Positions 50,644 through 60,758 of a DNA stretch of 64,000 nt are shown one piece after another (positions within the stretch are counted from its first letter, which is position 1; the number at the start of each line of letters is the position of its first letter). The notes under the pieces were generated by a model, which was not told the DNA's origin, searched no databases, and worked only from the letters and a program-made list of their open reading frames with translations. The DNA comes from CANKJK01 sp040081715 (lineage in GTDB: Bacteria; Acidobacteriota; Vicinamibacteria; Vicinamibacterales; UBA2999): NCBI GenBank assembly GCA_040081715.1, contig JBEBFY010000010.1, positions 78,272-142,271 on the forward strand, read 5' to 3'. Both the position numbers and the translations under genes were made by a program.

Positions 50644-52242
50644 CTAGAGTCCGCCAGAGCGGGGCAGCGTGATCTCGAATACGGCGCCGCCGTCGTTGCG
50701 CGCCGTGATCCGTCCGCCATGCCGCTCGACGATCGCCTTCACGATGGAAAGGCCCAGGCCGCTCCCACCCGTGGCGCGCCGGGCCGCATCCACCTTGTAG
50801 AAACGGTCGAAGACGAGCGGCAGGTGGCTGATCGGGATGCCGGGTCCGTTGTCGCGGACGGTCAGCACAATGCATTCGCCCTGCTCGGCCGCGCGAAGAG
50901 TGATGCGCCCGCCGTCCGGCGTGAAGCGAAGGGCGTTGCCCGTGAGGTTCTGCAGGACCTGTTCGAGCCGGTCCGGGTCGGCCCTGAGTACGCGGGCGTC
51001 CCCAGTGACCTCGCGCTCCAGCGTGATGCGCCTGGCTGTCAGGTCGCGTTCGCAGCGCTGCGCGACGCGGTCGAACACCTGGTTGATCTCGACATCCCGC
51101 ACCCGGTCGATGGGGCTCCCGCCTTCGAGACGCGCCAGGTCCAGCAGGTCGCCCACGATGTGTTCCATGCGCCGCGTCTCGTCGTCGACGATGCCGAGGT
51201 AGCGCTCGCGCGTGGGCGCATCCAGCGACAGCTCAGGCATCGCGAGGGTTTCGATGTAGCCCCGCATGGCCGTCAGCGGCGTCATCAGCTCGTGCGAGAC
51301 ATCAGCGAGCAGTTGCCGGCGCGTCTGGTGGGAGGTCTCCAGGGCCGCGGCCCGCGAGGCCAGCTCGTCAGCCATCCGGTTGAAGGAACCCGCCAGCTCT
51401 GCCACTTCGTCGCCGCCGTCTGCCGGCGCCCGAACGGAGAAGTCGCCACGGCCGATCTGTTCGGTGGCCTCCTGCAGGTGCCGCAGCCGGCGCCGTGCCG
51501 GCCCGAACACCACGACGGCCATGACCACGCCGCCGAGCACCAGCACCGCCAGGCCCGCGAGCGCCATCGTGGGCGCGACTTCCTGCAGGACCAGCGAGAA
51601 GGGGGGGCGCATGGGCACCACGGCGACGATGCCGACGGTCGCGCCCTGAACGATCACCGGTTGGAACTCGCCAGCCCGCCGCATCCCGATCGGGCCTCTC
51701 CGTGGCCGGAGTGGGCCTGCATCGAGGTCGTCCGGTGTTTCAGGTTCGCCGCCGGGGGGGGCGGCTGGCAGCTCCGATGGCAACTCGGGAACCTCGCCTT
51801 GTCCTGGACGCGGCCGCCGGAATCCCGGTCCACGGGGGCCATTGCCGGGAGGGAACGGCTGAGGCAGCAACCCCCGCGCGGCCTGCCGGCGCAGCATCGC
51901 GAGCATCGCTGGTGGCACCAGCCTCCGGTGGGTGGCGGCCGTGCGGCCGTCCTTCATCGCCACCACAACCGGCTGAAGCGCCCCGTCGTATGCGTGGACA
52001 AACGCCTCGATGTCGGTGTCCGGATCGCGGGCGAGGGCCGCGGAGAGCGCCGTGGCCGCCAGCGTCGCCAGTTGCGTCGGCGTACGCGACTGGAGCGAAC
52101 CCGCCTGCGGATAGGTGAAATAGACGAAGAGCATGCCCTGCGAGGCCAGCATGACGACGAGTACGGTCACCAAACCGAGCGCGATGCGCCAGTAGAGGCT
52201 CCGGTACCACGCGCGTGGCTTCGTAGCCCCCGGCTCAGACAT
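50644..52242 (-). CDS. Sensor histidine kinase with HAMP domain
   Basis: A 532-residue kinase. TM1 is at residues 13-36 (YWRIALGLVTVLVVMLASQG). A periplasmic, proline-rich sensing region follows (about 37-230), then TM2 (TMALAGLAVLVLGGVVMAVV, about 232-256), HAMP, and HisKA with His317 in LADVSHELMTPLTAMRGY. The ATPase domain has N (NLTGNALRFTPDGG), G1 (VRDNGPGI) and G2 (GGSGLGLSIVK) boxes. It overlaps the response regulator gene by eight bases. The pair is divergent from the MacAB-like efflux operon at 53,087 and probably controls it. Confidence 0.95.
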   Translation of the reverse strand: MSEPGATKPRAWYRSLYWRIALGLVTVLVVMLASQGMLFVYFTYPQAGSLQSRTPTQLATLAATALSAALARDPDTDIEAFVHAYDGALQPVVVAMKDGRTAATHRRLVPPAMLAMLRRQAARGLLPQPFPPGNGPRGPGFRRPRPGQGEVPELPSELPAAPPGGEPETPDDLDAGPLRPRRGPIGMRRAGEFQPVIVQGATVGIVAVVPMRPPFSLVLQEVAPTMALAGLAVLVLGGVVMAVVVFGPARRRLRHLQEATEQIGRGDFSVRAPADGGDEVAELAGSFNRMADELASRAAALETSHQTRRQLLADVSHELMTPLTAMRGYIETLAMPELSLDAPTRERYLGIVDDETRRMEHIVGDLLDLARLEGGSPIDRVRDVEINQVFDRVAQRCERDLTARRITLEREVTGDARVLRADPDRLEQVLQNLTGNALRFTPDGGRITLRAAEQGECIVLTVRDNGPGIPISHLPLVFDRFYKVDAARRATGGSGLGLSIVKAIVERHGGRITARNDGGAVFEITLPRSGGL

Positions 52243-52975
52243 CGGCCGCCTTGTACCCGGAGCCCCACACGGTGGTGATGACCTCAGGGTTGGCGGGGTC
52301 CCGCTCGATCTTCTTCCGCACCCGCTTCACCAGCGTGTCCACGCTGCGCTCGGTGACGAAGGTGTGCTCCTTCCAGGTGCGGGTGAGGAGTGCCTCGCGG
52401 CTGAAGACGATACCCGGGTGCGAGAGCAGCACGTAGAGGAGGTCAAACTCGTGGGTGGTGAGGTCGACCTCGAGTCCCTCGAGCGTGACGCGCCTGCGGG
52501 CCGGGTCCATCGCGACGTGACGGTAGGTGACCGGCTTGTCGGCGCTGGCGCCTGCCGGGAGAGCCGTGGGCTGCGCGGCGCGCCGGACCAGGGCCCTGAC
52601 CCTCGCCACGAGTTCCCGCACACCGAACGGCTTCGTGAGGTAATCGTCCGCGCCGGTTTCAAGGCCGAGCACCTTGTCTGTCTCCTCGCGCCGTGCCGTG
52701 AGCATCAGGATCGGCACGTCCGCATTGCGCGCACCACGGCGTACCGCCCGGCACACCGAGAGGCCGTCGAGCCCAGGTAGCATCAGGTCGAGCACGATCA
52801 CGTCGAACCGGCGGGTCTCGGCCAGCTGGAGCGCCGCGAGGCCGTCTTCGGCTTCGACGCAGGTGAACCCTTCCACCCCCAGGTGCAGGCACACCAGGTC
52901 ACGGATGTTCCGTTCATCCTCGACAACAAGCGCTGACCGCGCAGGTCCGGTGGCGTCACTCATGCGCGTGTCCAT
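52235..52975 (-). CDS. OmpR/PhoB-family response regulator
   Basis: A 246-residue regulator. The receiver domain has the acidic pair in VVEDERNIRD, the phospho-acceptor Asp63 in DVIVLDLMLPGLDGL, and the Lys of DDYLTKPFGVREL. A C-terminal winged helix follows (TTHEFDLLYVLLSHPGIVFS, then VTERSVDTLVKRVRKKIERD). Alternative starts are GTG 52,996 and ATG 52,963. It is the first gene of the kinase operon and is divergent from the efflux operon with about 110 bases between, which is the natural site for its binding. Confidence 0.94.
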   Translation of the reverse strand: MDTRMSDATGPARSALVVEDERNIRDLVCLHLGVEGFTCVEAEDGLAALQLAETRRFDVIVLDLMLPGLDGLSVCRAVRRGARNADVPILMLTARREETDKVLGLETGADDYLTKPFGVRELVARVRALVRRAAQPTALPAGASADKPVTYRHVAMDPARRRVTLEGLEVDLTTHEFDLLYVLLSHPGIVFSREALLTRTWKEHTFVTERSVDTLVKRVRKKIERDPANPEVITTVWGSGYKAADV

Positions 52976-53086
52976 CGTAGGGCGACTTGCGGCCACAGAG
53001 CCCGGTTTCCCGCGGTTGCCACGGATTTTTCACAGGCGAAAGGAAACGGTGCAGGTACTGTCATCCTTGTTCGCTGGAGAACCGTA

Positions 53087-54762
53087 ATGAAGAAATGGAT
53101 TGTGGCGGTGCTGGTCGTCGTGGTTGCGGGCGCCGTCGGCGTGACCTACTACCTGCGCTCGACTCCGGCCGAGGCGAGCAGCACGCTCATCACCGCGCCC
53201 GTGCTGCGGGGCAGCGTCGTGGAGGCCGTGCAGGCCACCGGAACGCTCGAGGCGGTGACCACGGTGCAGGTGGGGTCGCAGGTGTCGGGCACCATCAAGG
53301 CGCTGCACGCGGACTTCAACTCGCAGGTGCGCCAGGGCCAGGTCGTGGCCGAGCTTGAGGAGTCCCTCTTCCAGGCGCAGGTGGAGCAGGCCAGCGCCTC
53401 CATGACGCGCCTCCAGGCAGACCGCGATCGCTCGAAGGTGCTGGTGGAGGATGCACAGATCAAGCTCAAGCGGGCGCGTGAGCTGTCTGCGCGGCAACTG
53501 CTGCCGGCCTCCGAACTGGATACGGCCGAAAGCACGGCCCGTCAGTCCGAGGCCTCGTTGAAGTCCGCCGAGGCTCAGATCACCCAGGCCCGTGCGTCGC
53601 TCCATCAGAACCAGGTCAACCTCGGCCACACGATCATCAAGGCGCCGATCGACGGCATCGTGGTGTCGCGCAACGTGGATGTGGGACAAACCGTCGCGGC
53701 CAGCATGCAGGCGCCGGTGCTCTTCGTGATCGCGAAGGACCTCGCCCAGATGCAGGTGAGCGCCGCCATTGACGAATCGGACATCGGCCGCATTCACACC
53801 GGACAGTCGGTCACCTTCAAGGTGGATGCGTATCCGGACGACACCTTCAACGGGACGGTCCGCCAGGTGCGCCTGCAGCCGGTGGTGACGCAGAACGTCG
53901 TGAGCTACACAACCATCATCAGCGTGCCGAATCCGACGCTGAAGCTGCGCCCGGGCATGACGGCCACCGTGACGGTCGAGATCGCGCGCGCCGACGACGT
54001 GCTGCGCCTGCCGAGCGCGGCCCTGCGCTTCCGCCCGACGCCGGAGCTGTTCGCGTCCCTCGGTCAGGAGCCACCGGCCGGGGGTTTCGGTCCGGGGGGG
54101 CCTGGTGCGGGTGCGCGGACCGCCGGTCCCGATGCCAGCCGTGCCGGCAACGGGGGAGCGCCGTCAGCGTCGCCAGCCACGGCCGGTGCGCCTGCGGCGG
54201 GCGCCGGGCGTCAGGCCGCGAGCGGCCCCACCGGGGGCGAGGGAACCGCGGCGCGCACACTGGGAGCGAATATGTCGCCCGAGGCGCGCGAGGCATTCCG
54301 GCAGCGCATGCAGAACGCCACGCCGGAGGAACGGCAGCGGATGCGCGAGGAGCGGCGGCCGGAGCGTGCGGCGTTCCGGCAGCGGATGCAGGGGAGTACG
54401 CCGGCGGCGAGTCAGGGCCGGGGCACCAGCAGGCCTGCTGCGCGCGGCACCGTCGCCACGGAGATCGGCGGCGGACCGGTGGAGCCTCCCCGGATCACGA
54501 TGCGGCCCGTGTGGCTGCTCAGGGACGGCAAGCTTGAACGCGTGCCGTTGCGCGTGAGTATCAGTGACGGCGCGGCGGTGGCGGTGGTCAGCGGCCCCAT
54601 CAAGGAGGGCGATGTCGTGGTCACGGGTGTGTCGCAGCCGGCGGCGGCGCGGGCACAAGGCACCGGCAACCCATTGATGCCGTTCGGCGGGCGCTTCCCG
54701 GGCCCGCAAGGCGGTGGAGGTGGAGGCGGCGGGAACCGCACGCCGGGTGGAGGCGGGGGCCG

Positions 54763-54766
<4 letters not shown>
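53087..54766 (+). CDS. MacA-like periplasmic adaptor (HlyD family)
   Basis: A 559-residue membrane-fusion protein. It has one N-terminal membrane helix (IVAVLVVVVAGAVGVTYYLR), a barrel-sandwich lipoyl domain (VEAVQATGTLEAVTTVQVGS, then NLGHTIIKAPIDGIVVSRNV), an alpha-helical hairpin (residues 105-185) and a beta-barrel domain. Residues 325-470 are an unusual insert rich in Gly, Pro, Arg and Ala, and the tail is Gly-rich. Such proteins link an ABC permease with an outer-membrane channel. It overlaps the ATPase gene by four bases (GTGA). Confidence 0.94.
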
Positions 54767-55527
<761 letters not shown>

Positions 55528-55537
55528 AAGGCACGAG

Positions 55538-56755
55538 ATGTCCATCTTCATGACGTTCCTGATCGCGCTGAAGGCCCTTCGGCGTAACGCCATGCGGACG
55601 GCGCTCACGGCCCTGGGCATGATCATCGGCGTGTCCGCCGTGATCGTGATGGTGTCCATCGGGAACGGCGCACGGTCGCAGATCGAAGCCAACATCAAGA
55701 GCGCCGGGTCCAACATCGTCAACGTCAATGCGGGGTCGGGTCCCATGGGCCCGGTGCGGATGGGCACGGGCAACACGACCTCGCTGCGGGTGGAGGACGC
55801 CGACGCGATCCGGAAGGAGGTAGCCGGCATCCGCTACCTCTCGCCTGGTGTGAACATCCGAGCGCAGGTGGTCTCCGACACGACCAACTGGGGCACGCAG
55901 ATCCAGGGCACTGGCGAGGAACTGCCCGCTATCCGGAGCTGGCCGACGGAGAAGGGCTCGTTCTTCGGGGAGCAGGAAGTGCGGAGCGCCGGGAAAGTGG
56001 CGGTGCTGGGGTCGGTCGTGCGCGATCAGTTGTTCGGACCGGGGACCGATCCCACCGGGGCCTCCATCCGCATCCGCAACCAGCCCTTCAAGGTTATCGG
56101 CGTGATGAGCAAGAAGGGGCAGGCCGCCATGGGGCAGGACCAGGACGATACGGTCTTCATCCCCTACACCACCGCGCAGAAGAAGCTGCTTGGTATTCAG
56201 CACATCAGCAACATGGTGATCCAGGCCGAGGACGGCGTGCCTCTCTCGCGCGTGCAGGCAGCGATCACCTCGCTCCTGCGCATGCGGCACAACGTCGCCG
56301 GCGACCAGGACGACTTCTCGGTGCGCACGCAGGACGAGATGACCACCATGATGACCTCGACCACGGACACCATGACCTGGCTGCTGGCGGGGATTGCGGC
56401 CGTGTCGCTCGTGGTCGGCGGCATCGGCATCATGAACATCATGCTGGTGTCGGTCACGGAGCGGACACGCGAGATCGGGCTGCGCCTGTCGCTGGGCGCG
56501 CGCGACGTGGACGTCCTGCTGCAGTTTCTCGTGGAGGCGGTGGTCCTGAGTCTGGTCGGGGGCGCCATCGGCCTGGCCATCGGGTTCGGCGCCTCCTACG
56601 GCATCGGGCGCTTCATGGGCTGGCCCACCCAGGTGACGTCCAACGCGGTGCTGATGTCGTTTGGCTTCTCCGCGGCCATCGGCGTGTTCTTCGGCTTCTA
56701 TCCGGCGCGGAAGGCCGCCGCGCTCAACCCGATCGAGGCGCTTCGCTATGAATAG
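55538..56755 (+). CDS. MacB-type ABC transporter permease
   Basis: A 405-residue permease: one N-terminal membrane helix (ALTALGMIIGVSAVIVMVSI), a large periplasmic domain, and three C-terminal helices (LLAGIAAVSLVVGGIGIMNI onward, LVEAVVLSLVGGAIGLAIGF and SFGFSAAIGVFFGFYPARKA). It ends with the family's PARKAAALNPIEALRYE motif. ATG 55,538 begins directly after the ATPase gene. Its last eight bases overlap the start of the next gene, so all five genes to 57,993 may form one transcript. Confidence 0.95.
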   Translation: MSIFMTFLIALKALRRNAMRTALTALGMIIGVSAVIVMVSIGNGARSQIEANIKSAGSNIVNVNAGSGPMGPVRMGTGNTTSLRVEDADAIRKEVAGIRYLSPGVNIRAQVVSDTTNWGTQIQGTGEELPAIRSWPTEKGSFFGEQEVRSAGKVAVLGSVVRDQLFGPGTDPTGASIRIRNQPFKVIGVMSKKGQAAMGQDQDDTVFIPYTTAQKKLLGIQHISNMVIQAEDGVPLSRVQAAITSLLRMRHNVAGDQDDFSVRTQDEMTTMMTSTTDTMTWLLAGIAAVSLVVGGIGIMNIMLVSVTERTREIGLRLSLGARDVDVLLQFLVEAVVLSLVGGAIGLAIGFGASYGIGRFMGWPTQVTSNAVLMSFGFSAAIGVFFGFYPARKAAALNPIEALRYE

Positions 56756-57386
56756 GTCTTGGGTCCCCCTGGTGGCGCTGATGGCGGTGACATCGCTCGG
56801 TGTGACGCTGTGGGGCCAGACGCGACCGGACTTCACGGGGACGTGGATGGTAGAGAAGGTGGATACCGCTGGAGGGAGCGGTGAGGCGCCCAGGTCTGGT
56901 GGCGGCGGTTTCGGAGGTCCCGGCGGCGGGCGTGGAGGCGGCCTCGGCCGTCCTGGCGGGCCCGGCGGCCAAGGAGACCGTGGCGGTGGCGGCGGCCGCG
57001 GTGGCGAGCGACCCGAGGGCGTCCCTGCAGAAGGGCGTCGCGGTCCAGGGATGGGCGCGATGTACCACGTCGGCGACGTGGTAACCCTCAAGCAGACGGC
57101 GGAGCGGCTCATCGTGACCCGCGAGGGCGAAGACGGCGCCGTGATGATGAGTTACATGCTGGACGGCGAGACCTCTACCAGCAAGTCCCGGTGGGAGGGC
57201 GTGGCGTTGGTCACCGAGTTGTCCAACGCCGTGGAATCGCCGCGCGGCAAGATGACCATGAAGAGCCGCGAGGTGCGCACGCTCGGCGAGGACCGGAACG
57301 CGATGACGCTGACGGTGACGCTCGACACCCCGCGCGGCAAGCAATTGAGCACGGTGACGTTCGGACGCAGGGAGGCGGCGCGCTGA
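56748..57386 (+). CDS. Exported glycine-rich protein in the MacAB operon
   Basis: A 212-residue protein with a signal peptide (SWVPLVALMAVTSLGVTLWG), a short N-terminal segment (RPDFTGTWMVEKVDTAGGSG), a Gly/Arg/Pro-rich low-complexity stretch (about 45-100), and a C-terminal beta-rich part (HVGDVVTLKQTAERLIVTRE). It does not match a family that I know; the PDFTGTWMV start recalls short domains of secreted acidobacterial proteins. The ATG overlaps the permease stop by eight bases, so it belongs to the operon. Confidence 0.75.
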   Translation: MNRSWVPLVALMAVTSLGVTLWGQTRPDFTGTWMVEKVDTAGGSGEAPRSGGGGFGGPGGGRGGGLGRPGGPGGQGDRGGGGGRGGERPEGVPAEGRRGPGMGAMYHVGDVVTLKQTAERLIVTREGEDGAVMMSYMLDGETSTSKSRWEGVALVTELSNAVESPRGKMTMKSREVRTLGEDRNAMTLTVTLDTPRGKQLSTVTFGRREAAR

Positions 57387-57489
57387 TCGCCATCGTTTCT
57401 TCATCACTGAGACCCGGCGTTGCCACACGGGCATCGTCCAATGCGATAGAGCAACGGAATCCGTTGCCGCTTTTCGAACGGAGACGACC

Positions 57490-57993
57490 ATGACACGGAC
57501 AATGCGCACACGGATCTTCATCAGCGGCGGGGTCGCCGCACTGGCAGTGGTACTCGGCGTTGGCCTCCTCGCACAGGGCCCGGGCGGACCTGGCCGGCGC
57601 GGACCTGGTCCCGGAGGCCCAGGGGGCCAGATGGGCATGATGGGCGGGCTGCTGCCGCTACCGATGCTGAACCTGAGCGAGGCACAGAAGGAGCAGGTAA
57701 AGGACGTGATGACGCGGCACCGGCCGGAGATGGAAGCGGCTGGCAAGGCGGTGCAGGCGGCGCGTCAGGCCCAGCAGAAGGCGGTGACGGCGATTCCGTT
57801 CGACGAGGGCGCGATCCGCGCCGCGACGGATGCAACAGGGGCGGCCGAGTCGGATGCCGCGGTGCTCCGTGGGCGGGTGCGGAATGAACTCTGGGCGCTG
57901 CTGACGCCAGAGCAGCAGGCGAAGGCCACGGCGCTCGAGGCGCAGCGCGCCTCCGGGCAGGGGCCGCGTCGGCGGCCAGCTCCTCAGCAGTAA
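57490..57993 (+). CDS. Spy/CpxP-like periplasmic protein
   Basis: A 167-residue protein. The signal peptide (GGVAALAVVLGVGLLAQG) is followed by a Gly/Pro/Met-rich linker and then a helical domain (LNLSEAQKEQVKDVMTRHRP, then RNELWALLTPEQQAKATALE), with the LTPEQ motif of the Spy/CpxP (LTXXQ) family. These proteins act as periplasmic chaperones or metal sensors. Placement at the end of a MacAB-type operon hints at a role in envelope stress. The ATG follows a GGAGAC site. Confidence 0.85.
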   Translation: MTRTMRTRIFISGGVAALAVVLGVGLLAQGPGGPGRRGPGPGGPGGQMGMMGGLLPLPMLNLSEAQKEQVKDVMTRHRPEMEAAGKAVQAARQAQQKAVTAIPFDEGAIRAATDATGAAESDAAVLRGRVRNELWALLTPEQQAKATALEAQRASGQGPRRRPAPQQ

Positions 57994-58072
57994 CCACGGG
58001 TCCGGGTGTGGCCGCAGAGATTCATCCGCGACTGCACCCGGTCTGGGTCAGATCACGTGTGGGCTCACGCCG

Positions 58073-58576
58073 TCAGCCGCGGTAGTTACCGAACTGGAGC
58101 GCCACGCCGAACTCCTTGCCGCGCAGGACGTGCATGGCCTCCTGGAGTTCGTCCTTCGAGTTCGAGGTGACGCGGAGCTGGTCGCCCTGGATGGACGCCT
58201 GTACCTTCTTCGGCCCGCTCTCCTTCAGGAACTTCACGATGTCGCGGGCCGCATCTGAGGAAATCCCCTGCTGGAGCGTGATCTCCTGCCGGAAGGTACT
58301 GTTGGCGGCGGCGATGACCGTGCCCCTGGTCAGGTTCTGGGTGGGCACGTTCCGGCGGACGAGGCGCGTCTGGAGGATCTCCCAGAGCGCGGTCAGCTTG
58401 AAGTTGTCGTCGGCCACCAGCGTGAGCTTGGACTCCTTGGGATCAAAGTCGATCGAGGCCTTCGAACCCTTGAAGTCGTAGCGCTGGGCCAGTTCCTTGC
58501 GCGCCTGGTTGATGGCGTTATCCACTTCCTGCAGATCGACGTTCGAGGTGATATCGAAAGAAACCGCGGTTGCCAT
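58073..58576 (-). CDS. yajQ: YajQ-family protein
   Basis: A 167-residue protein with the full YajQ pattern: TAVSFDITSNVDLQEVDNAI, NQARKELAQRYDFKGSKASI, SFDPKESKLTLVADDNFKLT-like segments, and GKEFGVALQFGNYRG at the end. Its two ferredoxin-like domains bind nucleotides, including cyclic di-GMP in Xanthomonas. The start at 58,576 matches the conserved N-terminus; the longer frame to 58,861 is rejected. Confidence 0.97.
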   Translation of the reverse strand: MATAVSFDITSNVDLQEVDNAINQARKELAQRYDFKGSKASIDFDPKESKLTLVADDNFKLTALWEILQTRLVRRNVPTQNLTRGTVIAAANSTFRQEITLQQGISSDAARDIVKFLKESGPKKVQASIQGDQLRVTSNSKDELQEAMHVLRGKEFGVALQFGNYRG

Positions 58577-58652
58577 ACCGCGTGATCTTAGTTCAAGGAT
58601 CTCGTGCGGCAGTATCCCCGGAGGCTGGAAGCGGTTTAGGCTCATAGGCACC

Positions 58653-59549
58653 GTGGCGCACGTCCACCTCCCGAATCGCTTCGACCGCGTATTTGCCGCC
58701 GGCGTTGCGCTCAATGCCGCCTTCGTCGTGGTCGAGGTCGTGTTTGGCGCGCTGTCCGGATCGTTGGCGCTGCTCGCGGATGCCGGGCACAACCTCGGAG
58801 ATGTCGTGGGGTTGCTGCTGGCCTGGGGGGCCAGCGTGCTGGTCCGCCGGACGCCGACCACGCGCTACACCTACGGATTCCGTCGCACCTCCGTGCTGGC
58901 GTCCATGGTGAATGCCGTCGTGCTGCTCGTCGCGGTTGGCGCGCTGGGCCTGGAGGCCATTCAACGCTTCGGCCAGTCGGCACCGGTCGCCAGTGGCACG
59001 GTGATGGCCGTGGCCGCCCTCGGCGTGCTGATCAACGGGTTCACAGCGTGGATGCTCTACGCCGGACGCACGCACGACCTCAATATCCGGGGCGCCTACC
59101 TGCACATGGCGGCGGATGCGGCCATCTCTCTCGGCGTGGTGGTGTCGGCCCTGGTGATGAGCCTGACAGGATGGCTGTGGCTGGATCCCGCAGTGACCCT
59201 CGCGATCGCCGTCGCAATCGGCATCAGCAGTTGGGGCCTGCTCCTCGAGTCCTGGAACCTCGTCCTGGACGCCGTGCCGGCCAAAGTGCGGATCACCGAG
59301 GTCCAGGCGTATCTGGCGGGCCTGCCGGGTGTGTGTGCCGTGCATGACCTGCACGTCTGGGCGATGAGCACGTCGGAGGTGGCGCTGACCGTGCACCTGG
59401 TCAAGCCCGACGGACAGATTGACGACGCGTGGATGAGCCGCGTGAATGCCGAGCTTCGTGACCGGTTCCACATTCATCACACCGCCATCCAGTGCGAGCA
59501 GGGCGACGCGTCTCACCCCTGTGCGCAGGCACCCGTCGAAGCGGTGTAG
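58653..59549 (+). CDS. Cation diffusion facilitator (CzcD-like zinc exporter)
   Basis: A 298-residue membrane transporter, GTG start. Six membrane helices are visible. The metal site is formed by HxxxD in LLADAGHNLGDVVGLL (helix II) and AYLHMAADAAISLGV (helix V), the usual pair in CDF zinc exporters. The cytoplasmic C-terminal domain (VHDLHVWAMSTSEVALTVHL, IHHTAIQCEQGD) has His residues for regulatory metals. It exports Zn, Co or Cd in exchange for protons. It is divergent from yajQ, with the promoter in 58,577-58,652. Confidence 0.94.
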   Translation: MAHVHLPNRFDRVFAAGVALNAAFVVVEVVFGALSGSLALLADAGHNLGDVVGLLLAWGASVLVRRTPTTRYTYGFRRTSVLASMVNAVVLLVAVGALGLEAIQRFGQSAPVASGTVMAVAALGVLINGFTAWMLYAGRTHDLNIRGAYLHMAADAAISLGVVVSALVMSLTGWLWLDPAVTLAIAVAIGISSWGLLLESWNLVLDAVPAKVRITEVQAYLAGLPGVCAVHDLHVWAMSTSEVALTVHLVKPDGQIDDAWMSRVNAELRDRFHIHHTAIQCEQGDASHPCAQAPVEAV

Positions 59550-59551
59550 TC

Positions 59552-60286
59552 ATGGGCGCTGCACCCGTCGCCGGCACTCTGAGCGCGCGCACCGTCAAGA
59601 CGATCCTCCGAGCGCTGGCGGACCCGAAACGCGCTGTCAGCTCGGCGTGGTTCTTCAAGACCGGCCCCGGCCAGTATGGGGAAGGGGATCGGTTCCTTGG
59701 AATCACGGTGCCGGAGCAGCGCAAGGTGGCCCGGCAGCATCGCGGACTTCCATTGGCCGAGGTGGCTGTCCTCCTGGCGTCGCCGATCCACGAGGACCGG
59801 TTCACGGCGCTCGAGATCCTCGTCATGCAGTACGAATCCGGCGACGCGAAGGCCCGGGAGTCGGTCTTTCGCTTCTATCTCCAGCACACGGACCGCATCA
59901 ATAACTGGGATCTGGTCGATACGTCGGCCGCCTACATCGTAGGGGAGCACCTCCGCGTTCGCTCCCGTGCACGGGTCTATCGCCTGGCACGGTCGAAGAG
60001 CCTGTGGGAGCGGCGTATCGCGATGGTCGCGACAGCCACATGGATAGCCGAGGGCGACACCGCCGACGCCTACGCCATTGCCGACCTGCTGCTGGAGGAC
60101 ACGCACGACCTGATCCGGAAGGCCGTGGGTTGGATGCTCCGGGAAGCGGGCGTCCAGGACAGGGCGGTCCTTCTCCGGTTTCTGCGCTCGCACTACGCGC
60201 GTGTCTCCCGCACCACGCTGCGCTACGCCATCGAGCACTTGCCGGTCGCCCAGCGAAAGCGCGTGTTGGCCGGCAACCTCGCGTGA
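59552..60286 (+). CDS. DNA alkylation repair protein (AlkD/AlkC family)
   Basis: A 244-residue HEAT-like repeat protein: VKTILRALADPKRAVSSAWF, GEGDRFLGITVPEQRKVARQ, HEDRFTALEILVMQYESG and NNWDLVDTSAAYIVGEHLR. This is the AlkD-like DNA glycosylase pattern, with the WDLVD segment that holds the catalytic Asp. It removes alkylated bases. The ATG lies two bases after the CDF stop, so they may share a transcript. The short frame after its stop (to 60,396) is not believed to be a gene. Confidence 0.92.
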   Translation: MGAAPVAGTLSARTVKTILRALADPKRAVSSAWFFKTGPGQYGEGDRFLGITVPEQRKVARQHRGLPLAEVAVLLASPIHEDRFTALEILVMQYESGDAKARESVFRFYLQHTDRINNWDLVDTSAAYIVGEHLRVRSRARVYRLARSKSLWERRIAMVATATWIAEGDTADAYAIADLLLEDTHDLIRKAVGWMLREAGVQDRAVLLRFLRSHYARVSRTTLRYAIEHLPVAQRKRVLAGNLA

Positions 60287-60491
60287 CCGACGTGCTGGGG
60301 CCTGGCTTCAACGCCCAGGTGCTGCTGGTGCGCGGGATCGTGCCGGGTGACGAAGGCACCGCACGCAACCTCGCCACGATGCGGCGCGCGAGCTGATCTC
60401 CATGGCATAATGACCGGCCGCCGCTCGGGAGTGGGCGGTATCTTGGGTCGGGCGGCATCTTCGGGCGGATTTATCACGGGACGGACGGCAC

Positions 60492-60749
60492 ATGGGCGAT
60501 GCAGGCGAAGGGCTCGTTGATGCGGAGGCGCGGATCCAGGAGCGCCTCGACGAGCTTGCGGAAGAGAAGAAGGCGCGACACAAGAAGGTCGTCGTCGATC
60601 CGGTCAAAGCCCGGGAGGTGGAGTCCCTGAGGCTCGCCCGGACTCACATCGAGCAGCAATTGGCGGCCACCGAGCACGACCTGCGGAAGCGGCAGCTGAA
60701 GGCAGCTCTCGCGCAGGTGGACAAGCAGCTCAAGTCACTCGGTTCGTAG
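60492..60749 (+). CDS. Small coiled-coil protein of unknown function
   Basis: An 85-residue, highly charged protein (AEARIQERLDELAEEKKARH, then EVESLRLARTHIEQQLAATE), with heptad patterns that suggest a continuous coiled coil. There is no membrane segment or known family. It ends nine bases before the SagB-like gene and may form an operon with it. Confidence 0.7.
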   Translation: MGDAGEGLVDAEARIQERLDELAEEKKARHKKVVVDPVKAREVESLRLARTHIEQQLAATEHDLRKRQLKAALAQVDKQLKSLGS

Positions 60750-60758
60750 ACCTCACTG

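Noticed and set aside
60283..60396. Short frame after the DNA alkylation repair gene (VTDVLGPGFNAQVLLVRG)
   Set aside because: Only 37 codons with a start overlapping the previous stop, no ribosome-binding site and no recognised family.
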